A DNA stretch of 64,000 bases from CAYRGQ01 sp964423925 (GCA_964423925.1 CAYRGQ010000002.1:62001-126000); one strand, 5' to 3'; positions 32,531 to 42,579 are shown, counted from the stretch's first letter. Made by a program: numbers and translations. Notes: generated by a model not told the origin, from the letters alone.

Positions 32531-33052
32531 CTACTTACTGTCAACAATGACTATCTCGACCCGACGATTTTTCTGACGTCCCTCAGGCGTATTATTGGGA
32601 GCCACAGGCTTGCTTTGTCCGTGTCCTTCGGTAGAAATATTCTCCTTGTTGAGTCCTTTGGCAACTAAATAGTTTTTGACGGATTCGGCACGGCGTTCTG
32701 ATAGCCACTGGTTGTAATCCTCTGTACCCGTTGCGTCCGTGTGTCCCCTCACGATTAAACGATTAACCGGCTCCTGTGCGAGCACCTTTGCCAGATTGTC
32801 AAGTTCCTGTTTTGCGCGGTCGGTGAGATAGGAAGAGTTCAATGGAAAAAGCACGTCAGACTCAAAGGTTACTAGGATGCCGTCGTCCACGCGCGAGGCA
32901 CTGCTGTAATTGCCTTCAACGTGCGACAAGCCATCGTCCGTGCCATCAACAGTGACGTGTGCCCCTGGATTGACCGTAAATTGTTTGCTCTTACATGAAA
33001 AGAGCATAGTGGACAGGCCCAGGGCCGCAAACAAAAATAGATTTCCTTTCAT
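32531..33052 (-). CDS. OmpA family lipoprotein (Pal-like)
   Basis: Starting at ATG 33052, the protein has 173 residues with a lipoprotein signal (LFSC). Residues about 65-170 are an OmpA peptidoglycan-binding domain: FPLNSSYLTDRAKQELDNLA, IVRGHTDATGTEDYNQWLSERRAESVKNYL, and NNTPEGRQKNRRVEIVI. The Asp and Arg that bind diaminopimelate in the family are present. It probably ties the outer membrane to peptidoglycan. The upstream frame stays open to 33118, but the extension lacks a signal. Single gene, convergent with glnN. Confidence 0.9.
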   Translation of the reverse strand: MKGNLFLFAALGLSTMLFSCKSKQFTVNPGAHVTVDGTDDGLSHVEGNYSSASRVDDGILVTFESDVLFPLNSSYLTDRAKQELDNLAKVLAQEPVNRLIVRGHTDATGTEDYNQWLSERRAESVKNYLVAKGLNKENISTEGHGQSKPVAPNNTPEGRQKNRRVEIVIVDSK

Positions 33053-33165
33053 CTTCCGGTATTTACGATAGTCGTTTAGTAATTGATCTAGTCCCGTAAA
33101 AATAATAAAACATTTCACATAAGAGGTCGCCGGTTTCTAACGAAACGAGGCCTCCCTTTCATGGC

Positions 33166-35427
33166 TTAGTCTTCCTCCCCTTCCTGTGGCCCTGTCACCA
33201 CGAAAAAGCGATCAATAACCCGAGCGATATGCTCATCCCGCGATAGCAAATCCCAGATTAAGCCACTACGTCCGTTTTCTATGAGCACGGCGACGGCCGC
33301 CTGGCTCTCGGCATCAAACCGCTCGGATACCGTGTTACTCTTCGGGTTGATCCAAGGTCGAAATCCGTAGCCGGTAAACATATATTCTCCGTAGCGGTCG
33401 TAAAATTCACGTGCCGACTTTAAGGCGTCTTTGCTCCGGTACGCGTAACTCGAAATCGAAATGGCCGGATTGACGACATAGGTCTGTAGCCCGAGGGAAT
33501 CCGCACGATACAATCCGCCCCAGATATCTAGTGAAAAGTCATCCGCCTGCACTTCGTTATCGCGTCGCTTATAGGCTTGCAGAAGGTTGTGGTTGTTGTC
33601 AAAATAGTTTGCGAAGGTATCCGCCTTATGCCGTGGGTCAAACGCCAGAAAGGGCAAAACGGCAGCCATTGGAGACTCGTCGATACTGCCAGCGGAAACC
33701 GGAAGCCCGTAAAATAACGTGTCTTTGGCCAGGGGGGTCCGCACAAAGTATCGTTCGCTCCTAGTTTCTTCCAGGGGCTCGTCCAATTCCGAAGACGTGG
33801 TCTCCGCTACCTGTTCCTCCACCTCACCTAGTTCTGCTGAGAAAAAGCTGTTGTTGGTGAGTTCTAGATGATACGTGGCCACGGAATCAGCCAACTCACG
33901 GTAAAAGCCCATTCCAGACACGTAGCTTTCTGTCGGGATTGGAAACGTAGGAGAACCCAAGGCCAGCAGATAGCTAACCATGCTTTCATTAAAACCACCC
34001 AGTGGTTTCGCATCCGCAAATCCCCTTGTGGGCGACCACGAATCGAAGAGAAAAGGCGCGTTCTCATCCATGCCGATAAATTCTTCCCAATTTACATTTG
34101 CGTAAAGTGAATCGATCTTCCCGCGGAGGGCAGTCTCCTCTTTGTTCTCACCATCGAAATACTGCTTCGCGACCAGCAAGCCTTGCAGCAAGTAGGAGGT
34201 CGCAACGACATCTACGGACGCCAGCGAGTCGACACGATAAATTCCTTTTCCGGTCCGGCCATTTAGCCAAGTGGGGAAAACACCCAAATGTTGCTCGGCC
34301 TCCTGTAGGAAGCGGAGGGTCCGCAACGTGCGGCTAGCTACGAGGTTTCGGGACACAAAGCCCCGTTCGACGCCAACGATCTGCGCCAACAAGCTCAAAC
34401 CGGTGTGCTTAACTGAAACACGGGGGTCGCCCACACGCCTCGAAAGCATATGCATGCCACTATTTACTTCCACGTTTTCCAGGAAATAATTGATATGGGT
34501 CTCCTGGATGAAGTCTAATAGTTCTTCGTCCGAGGCCGTTTTGGTCGCGGCTTCCTTGACATCCGAAAATGGGGACTCCGCATAATTGTAGTCTGCCCAC
34601 GCTATTTTATAGTAGTATGTCTTGTTTGATACAGGGACAAAATCGACAGCATTCCGCACGAAAACAGGCTCAATGCCTACGGGCTCAAATGTTTCGTTAT
34701 CCTCGGATCGGTAAATCTTAATGTACCGGATGCTCGGCGTCATAGGCAACTCCCACGTGAGCTTCACATGTCGATCGTAAGGGGTGGCGGCGGTGAGTAC
34801 TGCGGCCGAGAAAAGCTTCTCAGACGGTGGATTGCGCGGAAGAAACTCGACTTGGTCGACAAAAACATGGTGCGACCCCCTATCGCGCAGGTTTTGGGCT
34901 AAACGAACGCCCTCCACGGCTGCCTCACGCCACGCCGATCCAAAATCAGTGACTGGAATTTTTACATTCAACCAAACATTGGTGGCATAATTGGTAACGT
35001 AGCGTGCCAAATCGACTTGTGCGCTTGATTCGCCTTCGCCATACACCAAGCTGATGGCCGGCAAGTTCACTTCGCCCGTCTCGGGGGTCAATACAAACAA
35101 CTTAAGCGACAATACTTCTTGGTCATTCGTTTGATAGTTTCCAGCTACGCGCGGAAAAAAAAGATCGGTCTGCCAAAATCCAGCATGTTCCCCGGAGGTG
35201 TATTTTAAGGACAGTGCATTACCCGGCGTAAAAAACAGCGTATCGGACACCGGTAAATGACATTGTACGTTTTCAACCCAGCTTGAGCCTTGATAATTGA
35301 CATGGCTATGCGCATAGCTACCACGCATAATACTGTTGTCAAACAGTACCCCGGGATAGGTGTCAGCCCCGGCCAACCCAACAAAAAAAAGCCCAGAAAA
35401 CAATAAAAAAGTAATTTTACGAACCAT
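33166..35427 (-). CDS. Secreted glucoamylase-like glycoside hydrolase (GH144-type) with FN3-like domain
   Basis: From ATG 35427 the protein has 753 residues with a signal peptide (VRKITFLLFSGLFFVGLAGA). Residues to about 200 are a beta-rich carbohydrate-binding-like part, residues about 215-300 an FN3-like domain, and from about 310 the glucoamylase-like alpha/alpha barrel: GLSLLAQIVGVERGF, FPTWLNGRTGKG, VVATSYLLQGLLVAKQYF, and PLGGFNESMVSYLLALGSP. This is the fold of GH144 enzymes that act on beta-1,2-glucan. The substrate is not certain. It is divergent from accA, with a palindrome between them. No sugar-uptake genes are adjacent. Confidence 0.8.
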   Translation of the reverse strand: MVRKITFLLFSGLFFVGLAGADTYPGVLFDNSIMRGSYAHSHVNYQGSSWVENVQCHLPVSDTLFFTPGNALSLKYTSGEHAGFWQTDLFFPRVAGNYQTNDQEVLSLKLFVLTPETGEVNLPAISLVYGEGESSAQVDLARYVTNYATNVWLNVKIPVTDFGSAWREAAVEGVRLAQNLRDRGSHHVFVDQVEFLPRNPPSEKLFSAAVLTAATPYDRHVKLTWELPMTPSIRYIKIYRSEDNETFEPVGIEPVFVRNAVDFVPVSNKTYYYKIAWADYNYAESPFSDVKEAATKTASDEELLDFIQETHINYFLENVEVNSGMHMLSRRVGDPRVSVKHTGLSLLAQIVGVERGFVSRNLVASRTLRTLRFLQEAEQHLGVFPTWLNGRTGKGIYRVDSLASVDVVATSYLLQGLLVAKQYFDGENKEETALRGKIDSLYANVNWEEFIGMDENAPFLFDSWSPTRGFADAKPLGGFNESMVSYLLALGSPTFPIPTESYVSGMGFYRELADSVATYHLELTNNSFFSAELGEVEEQVAETTSSELDEPLEETRSERYFVRTPLAKDTLFYGLPVSAGSIDESPMAAVLPFLAFDPRHKADTFANYFDNNHNLLQAYKRRDNEVQADDFSLDIWGGLYRADSLGLQTYVVNPAISISSYAYRSKDALKSAREFYDRYGEYMFTGYGFRPWINPKSNTVSERFDAESQAAVAVLIENGRSGLIWDLLSRDEHIARVIDRFFVVTGPQEGEED

Positions 35428-35525
35428 ATCGCCCTGAAAATAAAATGCACGCAAAGCCATAACAAAAACCAAGCCACCACTACGCAATACGGGCATCTGA
35501 TAAAAATGGATAGGCAGCCATGCAC

Positions 35526-35540
35526 CTAATTTTAAATTAG
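35526..35540. promoter_or_regulatory. Palindrome CTAATTT-T-AAATTAG between the divergent GH144-type gene and accA
   Basis: CTAATTT and AAATTAG are exact reverse complements around one T. The site lies 100 bases from one start and 49 from the other, so it could serve either promoter. Confidence 0.4.
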
Positions 35541-35588
35541 CGTTACAAATGGCTAACTTTACGGCCTAAATTTTCGTCAAACAACAGT

Positions 35589-36542
35589 ATGAAGACAACG
35601 TTCGATTTCGAAAAACCCATCGCGGACTTAATGAGCCAAATTGAAAAGGTAAATCAAGTTGCCGAAAAAACTAAGGTGGATATGAGTGCAACAGTGGCTG
35701 AACTGCAGAAAAAACTGCAAACCGCGAAGGAGGAAATATACGAAAATTTGACGGGCTGGCAGAAGGTACAGATGTCGCGCCATCCGGATCGGCCCCAAAC
35801 CCTCGACTACATAGAACTGATTTGCGACGAATTTATCGAACTGCACGGCGACCGCACCGTTCGCGATGACAAAGCCATTGTGGGCGGTTTGGCCTCCATC
35901 GGTGGTCAGTCCGTCATGATCATCGGTCATCAAAAAGGAAAAAACACCAAAGAGCGACAGTATCGCAATTTTGGCATGGCCAATCCGGAAGGGTACCGCA
36001 AGGCTCTCCGCTTAATGAAACTAGCCGAAAAATTTGGCAAGCCTGTAGTCACCTTGATCGACACGATGGGTGCGTATCCGGGGCTGGAGGCCGAAGAGCG
36101 CGGTCAGGGCGAGGCGATTGCGCGTAACTTGCTGGAGATGTCTGTCCTGGGAGTTCCCGTTATTTGCATCGTTATCGGCGAAGGTGCTTCGGGCGGTGCG
36201 CTCGGCATTGGTGTAGGTGACCGCGTATATATGTTGGAACATACCTGGTACTCGGTCATTTCGCCAGAGTCCTGCTCGTCCATCCTATGGCGGAGCTGGG
36301 ATCACAAAGAAAAAGCTGCCGAAGCACTTAAATTAACATCCAAGGACATGTTGGCCAATGGGCTAATCGACGGCATCGTGTCCGAACCACTCGGCGGCGC
36401 TCATCAAGACCACGAACAAATCGCCGAGTCCGTCAAAAATTTGATTCTTTCTGATCTTGCTATTTTAAGCAGTAAGCCCGTCGACACGTTGGTAGCCGAA
36501 CGCATCGACAAGTTCAGCAAGATGGGCGTCGTGGTGGAATAG
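35589..36542 (+). CDS. accA: Acetyl-CoA carboxylase carboxyltransferase subunit alpha
   Basis: A 317-residue protein of normal AccA length. The N-terminal coiled-coil helices (VNQVAEKTKVDMSATVAELQ) are followed by a crotonase-fold domain: LHGDRTVRDDKAIVGGLA, GHQKGKNTKER, NFGMANPEGYRKALRLM, LIDTMGAYPGLEAEERGQGEAIARN and GEGASGGALGIGVGD. With AccD it transfers carboxyl from biotin to acetyl-CoA, giving malonyl-CoA for fatty-acid synthesis. AccD is not adjacent, as is common. Confidence 0.97.
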   Translation: MKTTFDFEKPIADLMSQIEKVNQVAEKTKVDMSATVAELQKKLQTAKEEIYENLTGWQKVQMSRHPDRPQTLDYIELICDEFIELHGDRTVRDDKAIVGGLASIGGQSVMIIGHQKGKNTKERQYRNFGMANPEGYRKALRLMKLAEKFGKPVVTLIDTMGAYPGLEAEERGQGEAIARNLLEMSVLGVPVICIVIGEGASGGALGIGVGDRVYMLEHTWYSVISPESCSSILWRSWDHKEKAAEALKLTSKDMLANGLIDGIVSEPLGGAHQDHEQIAESVKNLILSDLAILSSKPVDTLVAERIDKFSKMGVVVE

Positions 36543-36558
36543 CCACGGCTCCTACGGC

Positions 36559-38715
36559 TCAATAAAGCACCACCTCATCCACGAAAAGCCAAGCCGGGTG
36601 TGTCGCGCCTGGGTAGTCGTCTGGTATGGGGACTACGGGCTTCGCGACCAGTCGGATGTACCCTACCTCTTCCGCTGACACGCCGATGGGAATCAGCCGT
36701 CTCATTGTGGCCTGGCCCGGCTCAAACAAGGCTGGCGTGGCTGTCGCATGTAAAACCGCACTGGCGGAATCCCGGCCTACCCAAACCTCGATAAGCCGCG
36801 GCGGGTAGATATGGATGCCATAATCTTGTTTAATGTGTAGGCCCACGGTATCCACATGAATGGGTGTCGCAAACTTAATCGAGGCAACCATATCTTGTCC
36901 ATGGAATCCCAACCATTTGCCATCGGCATGGTTATCTCCCCCATTGACCAAATCAAACAGTGCAGTAGCTTCGCGGCCTCGATAGCGGGGGTGTGGTCGC
37001 GTCGCCAAACTGACGCTTTGCGGTGCCCACACAGACTTATAAAACGTACGTACAACCTCGTCGCTTGCCAACCAGCCGTCCTTGAAAGCCCTAACCTTGA
37101 TTTCGCTGGCCTCATTAACCATAAACGGCGTTTCGTACAACGTCGAGCTGCTATCCGGACTGCTGCCATCGCGCGTGTAACGCAGCGCTACACCCGGAAT
37201 GGGGTGATGTAATGATATTTGCGCTTCTTGTCGGAAAAAGCCGTTGACGGGTTCAATGGTGGGACGATTTAAAGGTAGAACGACACTGCCGTCGTCGGCG
37301 TACCCCGCTTCGATACGAATCCCTGGATGCTGTTGCCGAATCGAAACCAAAGTAATGGTATCAATGGGTGTATTCCATACGTAGATCGCCCTAAGGCTTG
37401 AAGACCGCAATATTTCGGATAGCCCCTCCGCCGTGATGTATGTTCCGGCAACGCTCAGGCGACGTAGCGCGGGCAAAGAGGCAAGAGCCGTGCACCAAGT
37501 ATCGTCAACAGGGGTGTCGTTCAGCACTAACTCTCGCAAATTCACGAATGTGGGTAGGATCTCCCGGTCGGTGGCGGCTAAGGGCAATCCGCTTAAATTC
37601 AATGAGACGACTTGCGTCGCTACGGCAGACAGTTCCTGAAGTGCCTCCGAGGTATAGAACGCCTTCCCGAAGAAGCTTGCAGACAGCGCTGGCGAGCCTT
37701 CAGCCAGTGGCCGAATGGATCGGTACGGCGTATTTAATGACGTAATAGTCGCAGCGTCAGCAGCAGCGAAATTGTACCGTTCAACTGCAGGAAGTCCATA
37801 GACGGCCTCTGCCAAATAACGAATAGTGTCCGCCGTCGGTAGCGCAGCAAAAGGCAGCGTGAAATCAGCCCCAGCCTGTACCCACGCCTGCACCAGTGCC
37901 AACTCTTCAGGAGCAAGTTGGGGTTTCTCTTTGGGTGGCATGCGATGTTCGTGGTCAAGATCGAGCAGCAGACGTTCGATAATCAGGCTTTCGGATTCGG
38001 CTCCGCGAGTAAGAGCGGGTCCACTATCTCCGCCCCGCAAAATGGACGCGGTATCCACCAAGACCAACCCGCCTCGAGATTTGTTTTCGTCGTGGCATCC
38101 CAAGCACTTCGCCTGTAGGATTGGATAGATCAAATCGCTGTACACAACGGCGGTTTCCAAGTCAATTTGCCGTTTCTCCTTCCCGCGCTTCAGCGGTTCG
38201 AGTAGGTAGCCAGTCCCATGGGTCAAACTGGCGCCAAAATGACCCGCGACAAGCAAAACCGCCACGCCGACAGTTAAGGCGACCAGGTACATGGGTCGGT
38301 ATCTTTCCCCTACGGCCGCCCGCCCGTACGTCCATAACAACAAAGCGGACAGCAATCCTACGGCCACGCCCGTCCACTTGTGCCACAAGAAATTGGTGCC
38401 TTCATAACCGCCTTCGTTGGTGAGCAGCAGGCCGGCCAATACCGAGATTCCTGCACTCCATGCACTGGCGAATAACAGGAGATACACCATGCGATGCAAA
38501 GCTGGCCAAGGAAATGCCAAACGCTTGCCGCAGGTGGCCAACAGCCACGCAAGTACCAATAGTACAATAGGAAAGTGCAGAATTAAGGGATGCATCCGTC
38601 CGACGACCTGCAGCGCGGGCGGTACCACAATTCGACTCTCGAAAACCAATAGGAAAAGAATAAATGCGTTCAGGCCGAACAGCACATTAATGAGCCAAGC
38701 GTGAAGTTTTCTCAT
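36559..38715 (-). CDS. DUF2231 / cytochrome c / LRR composite membrane protein (planctomycete-type operon)
   Basis: A 718-residue composite. The first 175 residues hold about five membrane helices (a DUF2231-like domain, MHPLILHFPIVLLVLAWLL). A c-type haem motif CLGCH lies at 204-208 inside a planctomycete-cytochrome-like domain (ILQAKCLGCHDENKSRGGLVL, HRMPPKEKP). Leucine-rich repeats occupy about 365-470. A chitobiase-C-type domain (YTRDGSSPDSSSTLYETPF) and a discoidin-like domain follow. It belongs with the DUF1501 and DUF1553 genes just upstream on the same strand (10-base gap). This trio is common in Planctomycetes and occurs in several Bacteroidota, but its substrate is unknown. It was probably derived by domain shuffling. 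Confidence 0.8.
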   Translation of the reverse strand: MRKLHAWLINVLFGLNAFILFLLVFESRIVVPPALQVVGRMHPLILHFPIVLLVLAWLLATCGKRLAFPWPALHRMVYLLLFASAWSAGISVLAGLLLTNEGGYEGTNFLWHKWTGVAVGLLSALLLWTYGRAAVGERYRPMYLVALTVGVAVLLVAGHFGASLTHGTGYLLEPLKRGKEKRQIDLETAVVYSDLIYPILQAKCLGCHDENKSRGGLVLVDTASILRGGDSGPALTRGAESESLIIERLLLDLDHEHRMPPKEKPQLAPEELALVQAWVQAGADFTLPFAALPTADTIRYLAEAVYGLPAVERYNFAAADAATITSLNTPYRSIRPLAEGSPALSASFFGKAFYTSEALQELSAVATQVVSLNLSGLPLAATDREILPTFVNLRELVLNDTPVDDTWCTALASLPALRRLSVAGTYITAEGLSEILRSSSLRAIYVWNTPIDTITLVSIRQQHPGIRIEAGYADDGSVVLPLNRPTIEPVNGFFRQEAQISLHHPIPGVALRYTRDGSSPDSSSTLYETPFMVNEASEIKVRAFKDGWLASDEVVRTFYKSVWAPQSVSLATRPHPRYRGREATALFDLVNGGDNHADGKWLGFHGQDMVASIKFATPIHVDTVGLHIKQDYGIHIYPPRLIEVWVGRDSASAVLHATATPALFEPGQATMRRLIPIGVSAEEVGYIRLVAKPVVPIPDDYPGATHPAWLFVDEVVLY

Positions 38716-38724
38716 ATTCGCCGC

Positions 38725-40197
38725 TTACACCAGAATGTCATTGACCACGTTTCCAAACACATCGGTGAGACGGTAGCGCCTGCCCAAATGGCGATAGGTT
38801 AACTTTTCATGATCTAGCCCGAGCTGGTGGAGTATCGTGGCGTGGAAGTCGTGCACATGTACCGGGTCTTTCACAATATTATAACCGAACTCATCGGTTT
38901 CACCATATACAACCCCTGGTTTGACTCCTCCACCGGCCATCCAGACGCTGAAGCACCGTGGGTGATGATCGCGTCCGTAATTATCGTGGGCAAGGCCACC
39001 TTGGCAGTACGTGGTACGACCGAACTCCCCTCCCCAAATCACGAGAGTATCATCCAGCATGCCCCGTTGTTTCAGGTCGGTAATCAGGGCGGCAGATGCT
39101 TGATCCACATCCTTGGCTTGTGTCGCCATTTGGCTGGGCAAGTTATCGTGCTGGTCCCAACCTTGGTGATACAGCTGTACAAAACGCACCCCGTTCTCCG
39201 CTAATTTTCGCGCGAGGAGGCAGTTTGCGGCATAGGTGCCCGGAACTAAGCAATCGGGGCCATATAACTTGACGATGTGGTCCGGTTCTTTGGACAAATC
39301 GGTTACCTCCGGCACGGAGGTTTGCATGCGATACGCCATTTCATATTGCTGCACTTTTGCGGTTATCTCCGGATCGCCGAATGCATCGTACTGCATGAAG
39401 TTTAGCTCCGCCAGTTTATCGAGTAAGGCGCGTCGGCTCACTTTGTCGGTGCCGGCCGGGTTGCCTAGATACAATACGGGATCAGGACCGCCCGTGAACT
39501 GAACGCCTTGGTGTACCGAATCCAGGAAACCATTGGTCCAAAGCTTGGCATACACACCTTGGCCATTTCCGCGGCCTTTGGATACGAGCACGCAAAACGC
39601 GGGCAGATTTTGGTTTTCACTGCCAAGCCCGTAACTCAACCATGCGCCCATGCTCGGGCGGTTGCCTTGTTGGGCCCCGGTTTGGAAAAATGTAATCGCG
39701 GGATCGTGGTTGATCGCATCGGTGTGCAACGAACGGATGATACATAGGTCATCAACTACTTTGCCCATATAGGGAAAGAGATCGCTTACCCAAGCGCCGC
39801 TTTTGCCATATTGCTTAAAGTCATAGTAGGAGCCTACCAACGGGAAACTCTCTTGTCCAGACGTCATTCCGGTGAGACGCTGGTCGCCGCGTACGGAGTT
39901 TGGCAGGTCTTGCCCCATCATTTCCCGCAGCCGTGGCTTATAATCAAAAGATTCCAACTGTGACACGCCGCCACTCTGGAATAAATAAATCACGCGCTTG
40001 GCTTTCGGTGCAAAGTGGGGCAATTGGCTGGCTAGCGCCTCACGGCCGCGTGTGCTTCCCGTAAAAAGGTCGGGAATCAGCAAAGAACCCAATGCCACAC
40101 TGCCAACTCCAATACTTAGCTTCGACAAAAATTGTCGGCGGTTTTGGTACAGCTTTGCCTGTTCAACTTCTTTTTCGATTGCCTTATGCTTTTTCAT
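38725..40197 (-). CDS. DUF1501 family protein with twin-arginine signal
   Basis: A 490-residue protein. Its N-terminus has NRRQFLSKLSIGVGSVALGSLL, a twin-arginine signal, so it is exported folded. The body is alkaline-phosphatase/sulfatase-like: WGGEFGRTTYCQGGLAHDNYGRDHHPRCFSVWMAGGGVKPG is the hallmark of DUF1501, and VQLYHQGWDQHDNL is another. Metal binding is likely from the Asp/His pattern. It is the middle gene of the trio, 39 bases after the DUF1553 gene. Function unknown; the group is thought to act in extracytoplasmic degradation of complex polymers. Confidence 0.88.
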   Translation of the reverse strand: MKKHKAIEKEVEQAKLYQNRRQFLSKLSIGVGSVALGSLLIPDLFTGSTRGREALASQLPHFAPKAKRVIYLFQSGGVSQLESFDYKPRLREMMGQDLPNSVRGDQRLTGMTSGQESFPLVGSYYDFKQYGKSGAWVSDLFPYMGKVVDDLCIIRSLHTDAINHDPAITFFQTGAQQGNRPSMGAWLSYGLGSENQNLPAFCVLVSKGRGNGQGVYAKLWTNGFLDSVHQGVQFTGGPDPVLYLGNPAGTDKVSRRALLDKLAELNFMQYDAFGDPEITAKVQQYEMAYRMQTSVPEVTDLSKEPDHIVKLYGPDCLVPGTYAANCLLARKLAENGVRFVQLYHQGWDQHDNLPSQMATQAKDVDQASAALITDLKQRGMLDDTLVIWGGEFGRTTYCQGGLAHDNYGRDHHPRCFSVWMAGGGVKPGVVYGETDEFGYNIVKDPVHVHDFHATILHQLGLDHEKLTYRHLGRRYRLTDVFGNVVNDILV

Positions 40198-40236
40198 TGC
40201 CTAATAAATTTTTGGCCGCCTTACAGGGCTGCGAAA

Positions 40237-42579
40237 TCATATACGGGTGATCGTTTCTTCCAAATTATACAGCCCATGGATGACAGCCATCAGTGCGGCT
40301 TGCTCGGATGCATCGATTCCTTCTTCTTGCGGTGCCTCGCCGATGGCCAGAAAATCACGCGCCAATGCTGGCTTTTCGGTGTATCGCCGCAGTTCGGCTT
40401 CGTGATAGTCTACTAGGATCGCCAGTTCCCGACTGGTTGCTTCGCGACTGAGTATACGACGAAACGCCCGTTCAATCCGCTGTGTCGCCTCGTGTTGCGG
40501 ATTCTCCCGAATGAGACGACCGGCGAGCACGCGCGACGCTTCCAAAATGATTGGGTCATTCAGCATGACTAGGGCCTGCAGGGGCGTGTTCGTGCGTTGC
40601 CGGGTCACTTCACACACGTCGCGGTTGCTCGCATCAAAAATCAGCATGTTGGGCGGGGGCACCGTTAGCTTAATAAACACATACATGCCCCGCCTATACA
40701 AGGCGTTGCCATGATCCTGTACATAATTGGCTAGTGTACCCCTACCCGAACTGGTCACTTCCCAAATACCGTCCGGCTGGTAGGGCTTGATACTCGGTCC
40801 GCCAATCTCCGTATTTAACAAGCCGCTGCTGGCGAGTACCAAGTCGCGAATCGATTCAGCATGCAACCTTAAGCGTTTCGTCCGTGCTAAATACATGTTA
40901 TCCGGATCGGTCTGCAGGTGCTTGTTCGATATGACGGATGATTGCCTATAGGTTGCGCTAAGCACCAGTTGCTTCAGCAAACGCTGTATATCCCAGCCAT
41001 TGTCCCTGAAATCGGCGGCTAGCCAGTCTAGCAGCTCCGGATGGCTCGGTAGTTCGCCTTGATTGCCGAAATCGGCAACCGTTGCCACCAAGCCCCGTCC
41101 AAAAACCATGGCCCACAACTGGTTAACGAGCACCCGCGCAGTGAGCGGGTTTTCGGGCGCGAAAGTCCATTGGGCAAGCCCCATACGATTAGGCGCATAA
41201 AGCGTGCTGTCAAACGACAGAATGGCTTCGGGCGTAGCGGGATACACCCGCTCCGTAGGCGAATCATACATTCCCCGATCTAAAATATAGGTCGGACGTA
41301 CTTCGTCCCGCTCCCCCATGACAGACACCGCTACCGCCGTGGTATCATCCCCCTTGTTGATAAAACGCAGGATACTGTCTACATCGGCCTGCGTAATCGT
41401 CAGACGCGGGGTCTTAGATGGCCCGGAATCCACTAATCCTTCCAAGCCTTTCTCTAGCGAGTTGTTGAAAAAGGCATACAGCTGGAAGTAGTCCTTGTGC
41501 GAAAAAGGGTCATATTTGTGGTCGTGGCATTGTGCGCACTCCATCGTAATGCCCAAAATACCCTTGGTGTAGGTATTGGTTTTGTCTACGGCGTAAGCCA
41601 CGCGGTATTCCTCCTCGATCACCCCACCCTCTTCGGTGATTTTATGGTTTCGATTGAATGCAGAAGCCAAGATTTGCTCTTTCGTCGCATTGGGAAGCAT
41701 ATCACCGGCCAGTTGCCAGGTGACGAACTGATCGTAGGGCATGTTTTGGTTAAACGCGTGAATGACCCAATCGCGCCAAGGCCATTGTGTTCGAATATCG
41801 TCGTCTTGGTAACCATAGGAATCCGCATAGCGCGCGACGTCGAGCCAATGCATGGCCATTCGTTCCCCGTACGCTGACGATGCGAGCAGTTCGTCGACGA
41901 TGCGTTCATAAGCGTCTTCGGATTCATCCGCCAAGAAGCGGGTCAGCTGTTCCTCGGTAGGCGGCAGGCCTGTAATATCCAGACTCACTCGCCTGAGTAA
42001 GTGTTGCTTTTCGGCTTCCGGATTAGGCTTCAGGCCGACGGCATCCAGTTTAGCCAATACAAAGAAGTCTATTTCGTTTTTGGGCCAGGTTTTGCGTGAT
42101 ACGCTGGGAATCCCCGTCTTTTCGGGCGGTGTGTAGGCCCAATGTGGCTTGTAAACTGCGCCTTGCTGTATCCAGCGTTCAATAAGCTTCACCTCGCGTA
42201 CGGTAAGCGCCAGGTTTGAAGAGGAAGGTGGCATGCGCAGGAGCTCATCGTCGCTAATGATACGGATATAGGCTTCGCTTGAGTCCGGCTGTCCTGGCAC
42301 GATCGCATGCTTGCCCTTGGTCTCAGCTAAGGCTTGGTAGGCACCTTGCTCAGTATCTAGACGCAATCCCGCCTCACGCGTGTTGTTATCGGGACCATGA
42401 CAGGCGAAGCATTTGTCGGACAGTATCGGCCGAACATGGAAATTGTAGTCAACGATATCCGGTAGTGAAACGTGCTGAGGATTGTCTTCGCGATGCTTAT
42501 AAAAGTAGACAGACGTCAGTAATACACAAACGCATACTCCCGTAACGATTAACCATTTTGACGAAAGTGCACGCTTCAT
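40237..42579 (-). CDS. DUF1549/DUF1553 protein with cytochrome-type haem motif
   Basis: A 780-residue protein anchored by an N-terminal helix (residues 9-26). A PSCyt1-like domain follows, with the haem motif C57-x2-C60-H61 (CFACHGPDNNTREAG) and RMPPSSSNLALT. DUF1549 covers about 175-380 (HWLDVARYADSYGYQDDD and ECAQCHDHKYDPF, which contains another CxxCH). DUF1553 covers about 460-730 (NPLTARVLVNQLWAMVFGRGLV, THPELLDWLAADF-like). It is the first gene of the trio; a -7 box lies at 42679-42686. Two CxxCH motifs suggest electron transfer coupled to hydrolysis or oxidation outside the cytoplasm. Confidence 0.88.
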   Translation of the reverse strand: MKRALSSKWLIVTGVCVCVLLTSVYFYKHREDNPQHVSLPDIVDYNFHVRPILSDKCFACHGPDNNTREAGLRLDTEQGAYQALAETKGKHAIVPGQPDSSEAYIRIISDDELLRMPPSSSNLALTVREVKLIERWIQQGAVYKPHWAYTPPEKTGIPSVSRKTWPKNEIDFFVLAKLDAVGLKPNPEAEKQHLLRRVSLDITGLPPTEEQLTRFLADESEDAYERIVDELLASSAYGERMAMHWLDVARYADSYGYQDDDIRTQWPWRDWVIHAFNQNMPYDQFVTWQLAGDMLPNATKEQILASAFNRNHKITEEGGVIEEEYRVAYAVDKTNTYTKGILGITMECAQCHDHKYDPFSHKDYFQLYAFFNNSLEKGLEGLVDSGPSKTPRLTITQADVDSILRFINKGDDTTAVAVSVMGERDEVRPTYILDRGMYDSPTERVYPATPEAILSFDSTLYAPNRMGLAQWTFAPENPLTARVLVNQLWAMVFGRGLVATVADFGNQGELPSHPELLDWLAADFRDNGWDIQRLLKQLVLSATYRQSSVISNKHLQTDPDNMYLARTKRLRLHAESIRDLVLASSGLLNTEIGGPSIKPYQPDGIWEVTSSGRGTLANYVQDHGNALYRRGMYVFIKLTVPPPNMLIFDASNRDVCEVTRQRTNTPLQALVMLNDPIILEASRVLAGRLIRENPQHEATQRIERAFRRILSREATSRELAILVDYHEAELRRYTEKPALARDFLAIGEAPQEEGIDASEQAALMAVIHGLYNLEETITRI

